DNA from: Austwickia chelonae
GTDB lineage: Bacteria; Actinomycetota; Actinomycetes; Actinomycetales; Dermatophilaceae
Reading direction: 5' to 3'
Assembly: GCF_003391095.1 (NCBI RefSeq)
Contig: NZ_CP031447.1
Location: forward strand, 3,100,001 to 3,164,000
Length of the DNA: 64,000 nt
Under the pieces are notes generated by a model that saw nothing but the letters and a program-made list of their open reading frames with translations, had not been told where the DNA came from and ran no database searches. Positions 17,099 to 25,452 of the stretch are shown piece after piece. Made by a program: the position numbers and the translations under genes. Within the stretch, counting starts at the first letter, position 1; each line of letters begins with the position of its first letter.

Positions 17099-17851
17099 TC
17101 ACGCACCGGTGGCCCTGGTACCGGCTCCCGCTGAGCTCGGCTCCGGCGTGACCTCCGAGCTCTCCGCCCGGACACGCCGAGGACGCAGCCCCGGGGAGAC
17201 CACTACGCGGGTCAGCACCGCCAGGAGGACGTCCACCCCCAGGGCGAGGACGGCGACCAAGAGCGCTCCACCGGCGACCATCGGATAGTCACCGATCGCC
17301 AGACCTTCGGAGAGAAAAGCGCCCAGGCCGCCCAAGGAAACATAGGCAGCGATCGTGGCGGTACCGACGACCTGCAATGTAGAGCTGCGGACCCCGGAGA
17401 GGATCAACGGCAGCGCACAGGGAAGTTCGACCCGCAGGAGCACCTGGAGGCTGGTCATTCCCATCCCGTGGGCGGCATCCCGGGCAGCCGGGTCGACCGC
17501 TTCCACCCCGGCGTAGGTGCCGGCCAGCAATGGCGGGATCGCCAGGAGCACCAGGACGATCAGGCTCGGAAGCAGGAAGGCCCAGGAGCCCTGTAGGTAG
17601 GGCGAGAGGAAGAGCGCAGCGGCGAAGAGCAGGCCGAGACTGGGAATGGCCCGCACCGCATTGGTCGAGGACACCAGCCATCGAGCCCGCCCGGTGTGCC
17701 CGATCCACAGGCCCACGGGGATCGCGACCAGTGAGGCCAACAGCACCGACAACACCGAATAACCGAGATGTTCGATCAACCGATTGGTGATCCCCTCGGG
17801 GCCCGCCCAACTGGCCGGGTCGGTCAGCCACGCCCAGATCTGCGTGTTCAT
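17099..17851 (-). CDS. Glycine betaine/choline ABC importer, permease 2
   Basis: The 250-residue integral membrane protein has about six helices and the cytoplasmic EAA loop (DAAHGMGMTSLQVLLRVELP) that docks with the ATPase, as in OpuCB/OpuCD. The C-terminal tail is Arg/Glu-rich. The ATG at 17851 overlaps the stop of the first permease (ATGA), which decides the start over a longer in-frame option. It pairs with the 18492-start permease to form a heterodimeric channel. Confidence 0.9.
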   Translation of the reverse strand: MNTQIWAWLTDPASWAGPEGITNRLIEHLGYSVLSVLLASLVAIPVGLWIGHTGRARWLVSSTNAVRAIPSLGLLFAAALFLSPYLQGSWAFLLPSLIVLVLLAIPPLLAGTYAGVEAVDPAARDAAHGMGMTSLQVLLRVELPCALPLILSGVRSSTLQVVGTATIAAYVSLGGLGAFLSEGLAIGDYPMVAGGALLVAVLALGVDVLLAVLTRVVVSPGLRPRRVRAESSEVTPEPSSAGAGTRATGA

Positions 17852-18495
17852 GAGGCCGCCCCCGCCCGGCGCCACGGCGTCAGCAGGATGCTGAGCCCCA
17901 GGATGAGCAGGTCGAAGAGCACCGCCAGCGCGATACAGGCCAAGATGCCCACGACCAGTTCGTCACCATGGAATCGTTGATAACCGCCGGTGAGGAGGTT
18001 GCCGAGCTGGGCCACCCCGATCAACGACGCCACCGAGACCATGCTCACATTGCTGACCGCGGCAACCCGCAGACCTGCAGCGAGGACCGGGATCGACAGG
18101 GGAAGATCGACGCGCACGAAACGGGCCAGACGTCCGTAGCCCATCGCTGTGGCGGCAGCCGAGACATGTTCGGGGACCGAGGCCAGCCCGTCGGCGACAC
18201 TGCGGACGAGCAGTGCCACCGTGTAGACCGTCATCGCTGCCACGACGTTGATCGGATCAAGGATCTTGGTGCCGAGAACCATCGGGGCCAGGACGAAGAG
18301 CGCCAGGCTGGGGATCGTGTAGAGCAGGCCGGTACCGGCCAGCAGGAGGGGGCGGGCCCAGGCCGGCCCGGTGTGGGCCAACCATCCCAGGGGAAGCGCC
18401 AACACCAGCCCGAGGACCAGGGGAAGGCCGGCGAGATAAGCGTGATGAGCAGCCAGTGAGGCCACCACGTCGAGGTGTTCGATCAGCCACGTCAT
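17848..18495 (-). CDS. Glycine betaine/choline ABC importer, permease 1
   Basis: The 215-residue membrane protein of OpuCB/ProW type has five or six helices and an EAA loop (SAAATAMGYGRLARFVRVDLP). Its ATG overlaps the stop of the ATPase gene (ATGA at 18495-18492), and its own stop overlaps the next permease. The tight overlaps point to coupled translation and matched subunit amounts. Confidence 0.9.
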   Translation of the reverse strand: MTWLIEHLDVVASLAAHHAYLAGLPLVLGLVLALPLGWLAHTGPAWARPLLLAGTGLLYTIPSLALFVLAPMVLGTKILDPINVVAAMTVYTVALLVRSVADGLASVPEHVSAAATAMGYGRLARFVRVDLPLSIPVLAAGLRVAAVSNVSMVSVASLIGVAQLGNLLTGGYQRFHGDELVVGILACIALAVLFDLLILGLSILLTPWRRAGAAS

Positions 18496-19601
18496 GGGGA
18501 GGCCTCGACGTCGGGGTCACCATGCCGTGGGGAGTCCATCGCAGCGACGAGGTCGTCCACGCGAACCGTGCCCAGGAAAGCTCCGTCGTCGTCGACGACG
18601 ACCCCTCGGCGTGATGGCGAGGACAGCGCGGCATCGAGATACGCGCGAAGGGGACCACCTCGGGTGGCCACCGTGCCACCGAGTTCGAGGTCGTCATGCC
18701 GTGGCGGTGCATTGACCTCGGCGGTGCGAGCCCACCCCAGAGGACGACGGTCGGCGTCGAGGACGAGCGCCCACCCGTCTGCGCCGAGTCCGGTGAGATC
18801 GCCGCCCAGGACTGCGGTGGGCTCGGCCTTCGGGGCGATCTTCCCTGGAGCGGGGACGAACCCCAGCGCGCGATATCCGCGGTCACGGCCGACGAAGCTG
18901 GCCACGAAGTCGTCCGCCGGGGCAGCGAGCAGGGTGGCGGGGTCGGCGACCTGGGCGAGACGCCCCCCGACACGCAGAACGGCGATCTGGTCGCCCAGTC
19001 GGATGGCCTCGTCGATGTCATGGGTGACGAAGAGGATGGTCTTGTGCAGCTCGCGTTGCAGATCGATGAGGTCGGCCTGCAACTGGTCACGCACCACTGG
19101 GTCGACGGCGCTGAAGGGCTCGTCCATGAGCAGGACGGGCGGGTCGGCGGCGAGGGCGCGGGCGACACCTACTCGCTGTTGTTGCCCGCCGGAGAGCTGC
19201 GCCGGGTAACGGCCGGCCAGGTTCAGGTCGAGGCCGACCCTGGCCAGCAGTTCATGGGCACGTTTTCGGGCCTCGCTCTTGGAGACGCCCAGGAGCAGAG
19301 GCACTGTCATCACATTGCGTTCAACGGTGTGATGGGGAAAGAGCCCGCCGTGCTGGATGACGTAGCCGATGCCTCGACGCAGTCGGCTGGCGTCCAGCGT
19401 CGTGGTGTCCTCACCGTCGACGAGGATGCGTCCTGATGTGGGCTCGACCATGTGGTTGACCATCCTCAGGGAGGTCGTCTTGCCACACCCGGATGGCCCG
19501 ACCAGCACGGTGATCTGCCCGGCGGGCGCGGTCAGGGTGAGCCGGTCCACGGCAGGCGATCCTTCGCCGTACCGTTTGGTGACCTCCTCGAAACGAATCA
19601 T
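18492..19601 (-). CDS. Glycine betaine/choline ABC importer, ATPase with CBS domains
   Basis: This is the 369-residue ATPase of the importer. Walker A is GPSGCGKTT near residue 36, the signature is LSGGQQQR and Walker B is LLMDEPFSAVDP. Residues about 250-360 hold a pair of CBS motifs, which in OpuA/OpuC-type ATPases sense ionic strength or cyclic dinucleotides and gate transport. The ATG at 19601 places the ABC domain right at the N-terminus; a TTG ten codons upstream is less likely. It is the first gene of the operon. Confidence 0.9.
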   Translation of the reverse strand: MIRFEEVTKRYGEGSPAVDRLTLTAPAGQITVLVGPSGCGKTTSLRMVNHMVEPTSGRILVDGEDTTTLDASRLRRGIGYVIQHGGLFPHHTVERNVMTVPLLLGVSKSEARKRAHELLARVGLDLNLAGRYPAQLSGGQQQRVGVARALAADPPVLLMDEPFSAVDPVVRDQLQADLIDLQRELHKTILFVTHDIDEAIRLGDQIAVLRVGGRLAQVADPATLLAAPADDFVASFVGRDRGYRALGFVPAPGKIAPKAEPTAVLGGDLTGLGADGWALVLDADRRPLGWARTAEVNAPPRHDDLELGGTVATRGGPLRAYLDAALSSPSRRGVVVDDDGAFLGTVRVDDLVAAMDSPRHGDPDVEASP

Positions 19602-19687
19602 GCGCCTCACGCTAACCGGACGAACCGACAAGAGCCTGTCGGGCGGCTGAAGCTCTATTGAGTTTTCTTGATAATCAATGTAATTCC

Positions 19688-19710
19688 CATGTCATCAGAT
19701 CATGGACATG
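19688..19710. promoter_or_regulatory. Inverted repeat upstream of the osmolyte importer operon
   Basis: The arms CATGTC and GACATG flank an 11-base spacer in an AT-rich stretch about 90-110 bases before the ATPase start. The stretch must contain the operon promoter. The repeat could be an operator, but no regulator gene is adjacent. Confidence 0.25.
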
Positions 19711-19741
19711 TCACTTTCCGTGCCCCGACGAAAGATGACCC

Positions 19742-20326
19742 TCAACGCGGGACGACATCGATGCGATGGAAGTTCTCAAAGGCGCGGCTCGCCGTAGGAC
19801 CCCGCTGCCCCTGATAGTGACTACCCGGCCGCCCCGACCCATAAGGATGTTCGGCCGGAGAACTGAGCTGGAAGAAGCACAGCTGCCCGATCTTCATGCC
19901 CGGCCAGAGCTTGATGGGCAGAGTCGCCACATTGGACAACTCCAAGGTCACGTGGCCGGTGAAACCGGGATCGACGAAACCTGCCGTGGCATGGGTGAGC
20001 AACCCCAGACGACCCAGGCTGGACTTGCCTTCGACCCGAGCTGCGATGTCATCGGGCAAGGTCACCTGCTCATAGGTCGAGCCGAGCACGAACTCCCCCG
20101 GATGCAGGACGAAGGGCTCACCCTCGGCAACCTCGACGAGCCGGGTCAGCTCCGGCTGTTCCTCGGCCGGATCGATATAGGGGTACTTGTGGTTGTCGAA
20201 CAACCGGAAGAGACGGTCCAGCCGGACATCGATGCTCGACGGCTGGATCATCGCCGCATCGTAGGGAGCGAGCTGCACTCGCCCGTCGTCGATCTGGGCC
20301 CTGATGTCACGATCGGAAAGAAGCAC
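19742..20326 (-). CDS. dcd: dCTP deaminase
   Basis: Dcd converts dCTP to dUTP, feeding thymidylate synthesis; mycobacterial homologues are bifunctional and also cleave dUTP to dUMP. The 194-residue product starts at a GTG giving the canonical N-terminus MLLSDRDI. It carries the conserved active-site block [20 protein letters not shown] and the C-terminal GQRGPT nucleotide-binding motif. The longer open frame to 20455 adds 43 residues with no family match. It is divergent from tRNA-Gly. Confidence 0.94.
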   Translation of the reverse strand: MLLSDRDIRAQIDDGRVQLAPYDAAMIQPSSIDVRLDRLFRLFDNHKYPYIDPAEEQPELTRLVEVAEGEPFVLHPGEFVLGSTYEQVTLPDDIAARVEGKSSLGRLGLLTHATAGFVDPGFTGHVTLELSNVATLPIKLWPGMKIGQLCFFQLSSPAEHPYGSGRPGSHYQGQRGPTASRAFENFHRIDVVPR

Positions 20327-20476
20327 GGCATCGAGCCTATCGGCCGGTCGAGTTCGATCCGATGCATCGGCTGAGTTAGACTGGCCGCCAGCTTCACAGG
20401 TCACCTGTCGGAGGTCAGGCCGATCCGAGCCCACCAGCCCAGATCGATAGAACATCCTTGCAGGTCAGAGGCTTTC

Positions 20477-20550
20477 GCGAGTGTAGTTCAATGGTAGAAC
20501 ATCAGCTTCCCAAGCTGAATACGCGGGTTCGATTCCCGTCACTCGCTCCA
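20477..20550 (+). tRNA. tRNA-Gly (CCC anticodon)
   Basis: The acceptor arms GCGAGTG (20477-20483) and CACTCGC (20540-20546) pair. The D-loop GTTCAATGGTAGAAC is typical for glycine tRNA. The anticodon loop TTCCCAA gives CCC, followed by a GGTTCGATTCC T-arm. Discriminator T is at 20547 and CCA is encoded at 20548-20550. Confidence 0.97.
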
Positions 20551-20558
20551 GATCGATC

Positions 20559-20599
20559 ACGTCGGGCCCGGCTCTCTCCCGTAGAGCCGGGCCCGACGT
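20559..20599 (+). terminator. Terminator of tRNA-Gly
   Basis: A 17-bp perfect GC-rich stem (20559-20575 with 20583-20599) has a seven-base loop, starting nine bases after the tRNA. Confidence 0.85.
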
Positions 20600-20682
20600 C
20601 GTCACCGCGCCACGAGCCAGAGACGACGAACCCTCATCTCAAGGACCTCCGTCCCGGTCACCGCGCCGAAACAGCACACATC

Positions 20683-20698
20683 ATGGATGGTCATCCAT
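20683..20698. promoter_or_regulatory. Perfect palindrome just upstream of the molybdoenzyme operon
   Basis: ATGGATG and CATCCAT are separated by GT, 20 bases before the ATG at 20718 and just before its AAGGA ribosome binding site. The position suits an operator that blocks transcription or translation start. The regulator is unknown; it does not resemble an FNR or NarL box that I recognise. Confidence 0.4.
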
Positions 20699-20717
20699 AT
20701 CTGTCGAAGGAATTCCG

Positions 20718-23183
20718 ATGTCCACCGTCAAGGACACCATCCGACGCCCGTTCTCCCGACGTAGCTTCCTGAAATGGACCGGAGTAGCAGGAGCCGCCAC
20801 CTGCGTCGCCGGCAGCACGTCCTGTGGCCTCCAACCCGCCGACCCCACGTCGGCCGCCTCGAAGGCCGACGGTGAGCGCATCGTCTGGAGTGCCTGCACC
20901 GTCAACTGCGGCAGCCGCTGCCCCCTCCGGCTGGTCGTCCGCGACGGCCGTGTCGTCCGCGTCGACCCGGATGACACCGGTGACGACGAGCTGGGCACTC
21001 AGCAGATCCGGGCCTGCGTGCGTGGACGGTCCATCCGGCAGCGGATCTACAGCCCCGACCGGCTCAAGAAGCCGATGAAGCGGGTCGGCAAGCGCGGCGA
21101 GGGCAAGTGGGCCGAGATCAGCTGGGACGAGGCCTACACGCTGATCGCCGACAAGATGAAGAAGCTCATCGCCGAACACGGCAACGAGTCGATCTACATC
21201 AACTACGGCACCGGGGTCATCGGTGCCACGGTTGCGCGCAGTTGGCCTCCGAACGCCAGCCCGGTGGCCAGGTTGATGAACTGCGTGGGCGGTTCTCTCG
21301 ACCAGTACAACGACTACTCCTGCGGGAACATCGAGGCTGCGGTGGATTTCCACTACGGCAAGTGGCAGGGCAGCAACAGCAATGACGACACCGTCAACTC
21401 TCGTCTGGTGCTGATGTTCGGCAACAATCCGCACGAGACCCGGATGAGTGGCGGCGGCGAGGTCTTCGTCACTCAGAAGGCGAAGGAGCTCGCTGGGCAC
21501 CGGGTCATCGTCTTCGACCCGCGGCAGAGCGACACCGCGATGAATCTTGCCGATGAGTGGGTGCCGCTGCGCCCGGGCACCGATGCGGCGCTCGTCGCCG
21601 GGTTCGCGCACGTCATGATCACCGAGAAGCTCCTCGACCGGGCTTTCCTGGACACCTATTGTTCGGGTTTCGACGAGGCGCATCTGCCCCCGAATGCTCC
21701 GCCCGGTTCCTCGTACGAGTCCTATGTCCTGGGTCAGGGGCCGGACAGGACGGAGAAGACGCCTCAGTGGGCGGCGCGGATCACCGGTGTCCCGGCGACG
21801 ACCATCACCCGTCTGGCCCGGGAGATCGCCGCCACCAAACCGTGTGCGGTCACCCAGGGTTGGGGTATCCAGCGGCATTCCAACGGGGAGAATCAGTCCC
21901 GGGCGCCGATGCTGCTCGCTGCGATGATCGGCCAGATCGGGGTCTCCGGGGGTGGCACCGGAGAGCGGGAGTCCTCGGCTTCGTTGAAGATGGCGGCTTT
22001 CCCCCCGTTGGAGAATCCGGTCAAACCGGTTCTGCCTTTCTACCGGTGGACCGATGCCATTGCTCGAGGCAAGGGCATGGACTACCGCGAAGGCATCCGG
22101 GTCAACGGCAGCACCAACAGCAATGCCAATGTGAAACACGAGGTGAAGCTCAACAGCAACATCAAGTTCATCTGGCTCTACGGTTCCAACTCCCTCGTGA
22201 ACCAGCACAGCGACATCAACGAGACGATCCGTCTGCTCTCCGACGAGTCGGCCTGCGAAATGATCGTCTGCATCGACAACCAGATGACCGTTTCGGCGCG
22301 CTACTCCGACATCCTCCTGCCCGATGTCACCACGGCAGAACAGATCGACCTCGTCCAACAGGGCAGCGCGGGGAACCTCGGGTACACGATCTTCGCCGAC
22401 AAGGCCGTCGATCCGTTGTACGACTGCCGTCCTGTCTACGAGATGATGACCGGCATCGCGGAGAAGATGGGGGTCAAGGACACCTACACCGAGAAGCGGA
22501 CCCAGGAGGAGTGGGTGCGCTGGCTCGTCGAGAACAGCCGCGTCGATGTCCCCGATCTGCCTTCCTACGACGACTTCAAGAAGGCCGGCATCTTCAAGAA
22601 GAAGCTTCCCTCCGTCATCGGGATGAAGGACTTCCGGGACGACCCGAAGGGCAATCCGCTGGAGACGCCGTCGGGGAAGATCGAGATCTGGTCGAGCAAT
22701 CTCCACACGATGAGTCAGGACTGGCCCACCGACGCCAGGCGGCCCATCACTCCGCTGCCCGAGTACACCGCGACCCGCGAGATGCCCGGCGACCCGTTGG
22801 AGAAGAAATACCCGTTGCAGTGCATCGGGCATCACTACAAGCAACGCACCCACTCCAGCTATGGCAACAGCCCGTGGCTGAAGGAGGCCCACCCGCAGCA
22901 GGTCTGGATCAACCCGCTGGACGCCCAGAAACGCCAGATCGCCAACGGTGACCTCATGGCGGTGTACAACGATCGCGGGCGCCTCCACCTGCCGGCCTTC
23001 GTCACCCCACGGATCTGCCCCGGAGTGATCTCCGTCCCGCAAGGAGCCTGGTACGCCCCGGAGAAACCCGGCGGCACCGATCTCGGAGGGTCGGTCAACG
23101 TACTCACCAGTCAGGAGCCGACCGCCTACGCGAAAGCCAACGGTCAGCACTCCGTCCTCGTCCAGGTCGAAAAGGTTCGGTGA
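20718..23183 (+). CDS. dmsA: DMSO-reductase-family molybdopterin oxidoreductase, catalytic subunit
   Basis: The 821-residue enzyme is of DmsA/YnfE type. The N-terminus has a twin-arginine signal (SRRSFLK at 13-19) and a hydrophobic core, so the folded enzyme should be exported. Four Cys (CTVNC, then CP, and a fourth near residue 99) fit the N-terminal [4Fe-4S] cluster. The DYS triplet with Ser201 aligns with the molybdenum-ligating serine of DmsA, followed by a DmsA-like FGNNPHETRMSGGG. It should reduce an S-oxide or N-oxide as terminal electron acceptor in anaerobic respiration; the substrate is not certain. Its stop overlaps the Fe-S subunit start (GTGA). Confidence 0.92.
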   Translation: MSTVKDTIRRPFSRRSFLKWTGVAGAATCVAGSTSCGLQPADPTSAASKADGERIVWSACTVNCGSRCPLRLVVRDGRVVRVDPDDTGDDELGTQQIRACVRGRSIRQRIYSPDRLKKPMKRVGKRGEGKWAEISWDEAYTLIADKMKKLIAEHGNESIYINYGTGVIGATVARSWPPNASPVARLMNCVGGSLDQYNDYSCGNIEAAVDFHYGKWQGSNSNDDTVNSRLVLMFGNNPHETRMSGGGEVFVTQKAKELAGHRVIVFDPRQSDTAMNLADEWVPLRPGTDAALVAGFAHVMITEKLLDRAFLDTYCSGFDEAHLPPNAPPGSSYESYVLGQGPDRTEKTPQWAARITGVPATTITRLAREIAATKPCAVTQGWGIQRHSNGENQSRAPMLLAAMIGQIGVSGGGTGERESSASLKMAAFPPLENPVKPVLPFYRWTDAIARGKGMDYREGIRVNGSTNSNANVKHEVKLNSNIKFIWLYGSNSLVNQHSDINETIRLLSDESACEMIVCIDNQMTVSARYSDILLPDVTTAEQIDLVQQGSAGNLGYTIFADKAVDPLYDCRPVYEMMTGIAEKMGVKDTYTEKRTQEEWVRWLVENSRVDVPDLPSYDDFKKAGIFKKKLPSVIGMKDFRDDPKGNPLETPSGKIEIWSSNLHTMSQDWPTDARRPITPLPEYTATREMPGDPLEKKYPLQCIGHHYKQRTHSSYGNSPWLKEAHPQQVWINPLDAQKRQIANGDLMAVYNDRGRLHLPAFVTPRICPGVISVPQGAWYAPEKPGGTDLGGSVNVLTSQEPTAYAKANGQHSVLVQVEKVR

Positions 23184-23821
23184 CGACGATGCCGCGCACG
23201 TTCAAGCAGCTCGCCTTCCACTTCGACCAGCGCAAGTGCACCGGTTGCAAGGCCTGCCAGATCGCCTGCAAGGACAAGCACGACCTGCCCACCGGGGTGA
23301 CCTGGCGGCGGGTTCCCGAGTTCTGCGGCGGGACCTGGCGGGTCGACGAGTCCACCCAGACCTTCACCCAACAGGTCTTCACCTACTACACCTCGCTGTC
23401 GTGCAATCACTGCGCCGACCCGGTCTGCGTGCAGGTCTGCCCGTCGACCGCCATGCGGAAGGGGGACAACGGTGTCGTCTCCGTCGACCCGACCGTCTGC
23501 ATCGGATGCCGTTACTGCGAGATGGCCTGCCCCTATCACGCGCCACAGTTCGACGCCGACAAAGGCGTGATGACCAAGTGCGACTTCTGCGCAGACCGGA
23601 TCGCCGAGGGAAAGGCCCCGGCCTGCGTCGCCGCCTGCCCCAGCCGTGCCCTCGACTACGGCGAGGCCGACGAGCTGCGCCGTAAGTACGGCGGCACCGC
23701 CGATATCGCCCCATTGCCGAGCCCGGAGATCACCCGTCCCAACCTGTTCATCACCCCGCATGGCGAAGCCCGGCCCAGCGGTTCGAAAGACGGTTCCCTC
23801 GCCAACCCTTCGGAGGCCTGA
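23180..23821 (+). CDS. dmsB: DMSO-reductase-type Fe-S electron-transfer subunit
   Basis: The 213-residue ferredoxin-like subunit carries electrons from the membrane anchor to the catalytic subunit. Four cysteine groups are visible: CTGCKACQIAC, CNHCADPVCVQVC, CIGCRYCEMACP and CDFCADRI...CVAACP, enough for four [4Fe-4S] clusters. It has no signal peptide, as expected if it is exported piggy-back with the Tat-targeted subunit. The GTG at 23180 overlaps dmsA. Confidence 0.92.
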   Translation: MTTMPRTFKQLAFHFDQRKCTGCKACQIACKDKHDLPTGVTWRRVPEFCGGTWRVDESTQTFTQQVFTYYTSLSCNHCADPVCVQVCPSTAMRKGDNGVVSVDPTVCIGCRYCEMACPYHAPQFDADKGVMTKCDFCADRIAEGKAPACVAACPSRALDYGEADELRRKYGGTADIAPLPSPEITRPNLFITPHGEARPSGSKDGSLANPSEA

Positions 23822-23822
23822 T

Positions 23823-24740
23823 ATGACCCACGAGCTGCCACTCGTGGCGTTCACCCTCATCGCGCAGATGTCCGTCGGATCCTTCGTGGTCCTGGGTCTG
23901 ATCCACCTGCTCAACGCCCGGGTCGACCCGCATGTCATGGACCGGGTCACCGACCCTGCTCTCTACGCCGTCGGCCCGCTCCTCGTGCTGGGGATGGGCG
24001 CCTCGACCTTGCACCTGGGGTCGCCGCTGCGCGGGATCAACGCCCTGCGTCATCTGGGGACCAGCTGGCTCTCCAACGAGATCGCCGCCGGGATCGTCTT
24101 CCTCGTCCTCGGTGCGGCCTTCGCCGCCGCCCAATGGTTCAAGGTCGGCACGTCCCGGGCGCGTCAGATGCTCGCCGGGGTCACCGCCGGGGTCGGTCTC
24201 TTCCTCGTCTACTGCATCAACCGGGTGTACAGCCTGCGCACGGTGCCGGCCTGGGACACCCCGTACACCCTGGTGGACTTCTTCACGACCACGCTGCTGC
24301 TCGGCGCGCTCGCCGTCGGCACGGCGATGGTGGTCACCGCGCGGGTGCGGGCGCGGCGGGGTGAGGAGAAGCACGCTGAGGACGACGAACTGATCCTCGT
24401 CTGCTTGCGCGGTATCGCGTTGGCGGCGATGGCCCTCCTCGCCGTGAAATTCGTGGCGCAGCCCGTCTACCTCGCCTACCTGGGTACACACCCCGATCCG
24501 GCTGCTGCCAGGTCCTTGCAGGTCCGTGGGGAGACGTATGGTGCTTTCGCCGTTCTGCAGTACACGGCGATCGTCGCCGGGGTCGCGGTCCTGGGGTATT
24601 TCCTGGCGCGGCTTTCTCGCGGTCCGGTCGCGCAGAAGGTACTCACCGGGGTGGTCGTGAGCGCATTCTCGCTGGTCTTCCTGGGTGAGGTCGTGGGCCG
24701 GATGCTGTTCTACGCCTCGATGGTGAGGACCGGGCTGTGA
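23823..24740 (+). CDS. dmsC: DMSO-reductase-type membrane anchor
   Basis: The 305-residue protein has eight or so hydrophobic segments and matches the DmsC anchor family, which oxidises menaquinol and passes electrons to DmsB. The ATG at 23823 follows the dmsB stop by one base with GGAGG just upstream; the longer open frame to the left overlaps dmsB and is not real. Conserved short motifs include STLHLGSPLRG near residue 60 and SWLSNEI near residue 80. The stop overlaps the chaperone start (GTGA). Confidence 0.9.
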   Translation: MTHELPLVAFTLIAQMSVGSFVVLGLIHLLNARVDPHVMDRVTDPALYAVGPLLVLGMGASTLHLGSPLRGINALRHLGTSWLSNEIAAGIVFLVLGAAFAAAQWFKVGTSRARQMLAGVTAGVGLFLVYCINRVYSLRTVPAWDTPYTLVDFFTTTLLLGALAVGTAMVVTARVRARRGEEKHAEDDELILVCLRGIALAAMALLAVKFVAQPVYLAYLGTHPDPAAARSLQVRGETYGAFAVLQYTAIVAGVAVLGYFLARLSRGPVAQKVLTGVVVSAFSLVFLGEVVGRMLFYASMVRTGL

Positions 24741-25444
24741 CCGGCCCGGGAGCAGGCGTGGACGAGTCGGTCCTCGAACTGCTCGATTCACATGGCGGTG
24801 CTTGCGCCTTCCTGTCCGCGGTGTTGTTGAACAAACCTGATGCGGCTTTGGCGAGCCGGCTCCGTGCGTCGGATCTGATCGGCACGTGGCCGCTGCCTGA
24901 TGTCGCCGGGTCTGATGGGCTCGATGGGCGTAGTCACCTCGCTGGGTGGGCAGAGGCGGTTTTCTCCGGTGCGGCGCAGGGTTCTCCGGAGGTCCCTGAC
25001 GAGTCGTTGATCGATGAGGCGGTGGCCGAGTGGATGCGGCTCTTCCGCGGTCCAGGGCCGTTGCAAGCCTGCCCCTACGAGTCGGTCCACCGGGAGGAGG
25101 AGAAGCTCACCTTCGGGGAACAGACCGTCTCGGTGCGTCGCTGGTATGCCGTTCACGGCGTCGAAGCACCCCGGTTGAACGTGGAACCGGACGATCATCT
25201 CGGCTTGGAGCTGGCGTTCGTCTCTCATCTGTGTCTGAGCGCCTTGGATGCGGCTGAGGCCGGTGACCTGGCAGGCTTGTCCGGGAAGGTCGCGGCGCTT
25301 TCCTCCTTCTTGGGCGAGCATCTGCTGGTGTGGGCGGACGAGGTGGCAGACGCGATGATCACGCACGCCGAGACCGGTCTGTACCAGGGAGTCGGTTTGT
25401 TGTTGCGAGGCGCCTGCCGGTCGTTGCAGACGGCTTTCCGCTGA
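24737..25444 (+). CDS. TorD/DmsD-type maturation chaperone
   Basis: The 235-residue, all-helical protein has the hallmark E-P-D-D-H-L-G-L-E-L segment (about residues 150-160) and a preceding PYESV. These chaperones bind the Tat signal of the molybdoenzyme and hold it until the cofactor is inserted. It is encoded in the operon of its presumed client, translationally coupled to the anchor gene. Confidence 0.88.
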   Translation: MTGPGAGVDESVLELLDSHGGACAFLSAVLLNKPDAALASRLRASDLIGTWPLPDVAGSDGLDGRSHLAGWAEAVFSGAAQGSPEVPDESLIDEAVAEWMRLFRGPGPLQACPYESVHREEEKLTFGEQTVSVRRWYAVHGVEAPRLNVEPDDHLGLELAFVSHLCLSALDAAEAGDLAGLSGKVAALSSFLGEHLLVWADEVADAMITHAETGLYQGVGLLLRGACRSLQTAFR

Positions 25445-25452
25445 GGACGGCG

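Noticed and set aside
20691-23150. Long leftward open frame (819 codons) antisense to dmsA
   Set aside because: It mirrors the codon structure of dmsA, has a low-complexity Arg/Val/Asp-rich composition and shows no domain; high-GC genes often leave such antisense frames.
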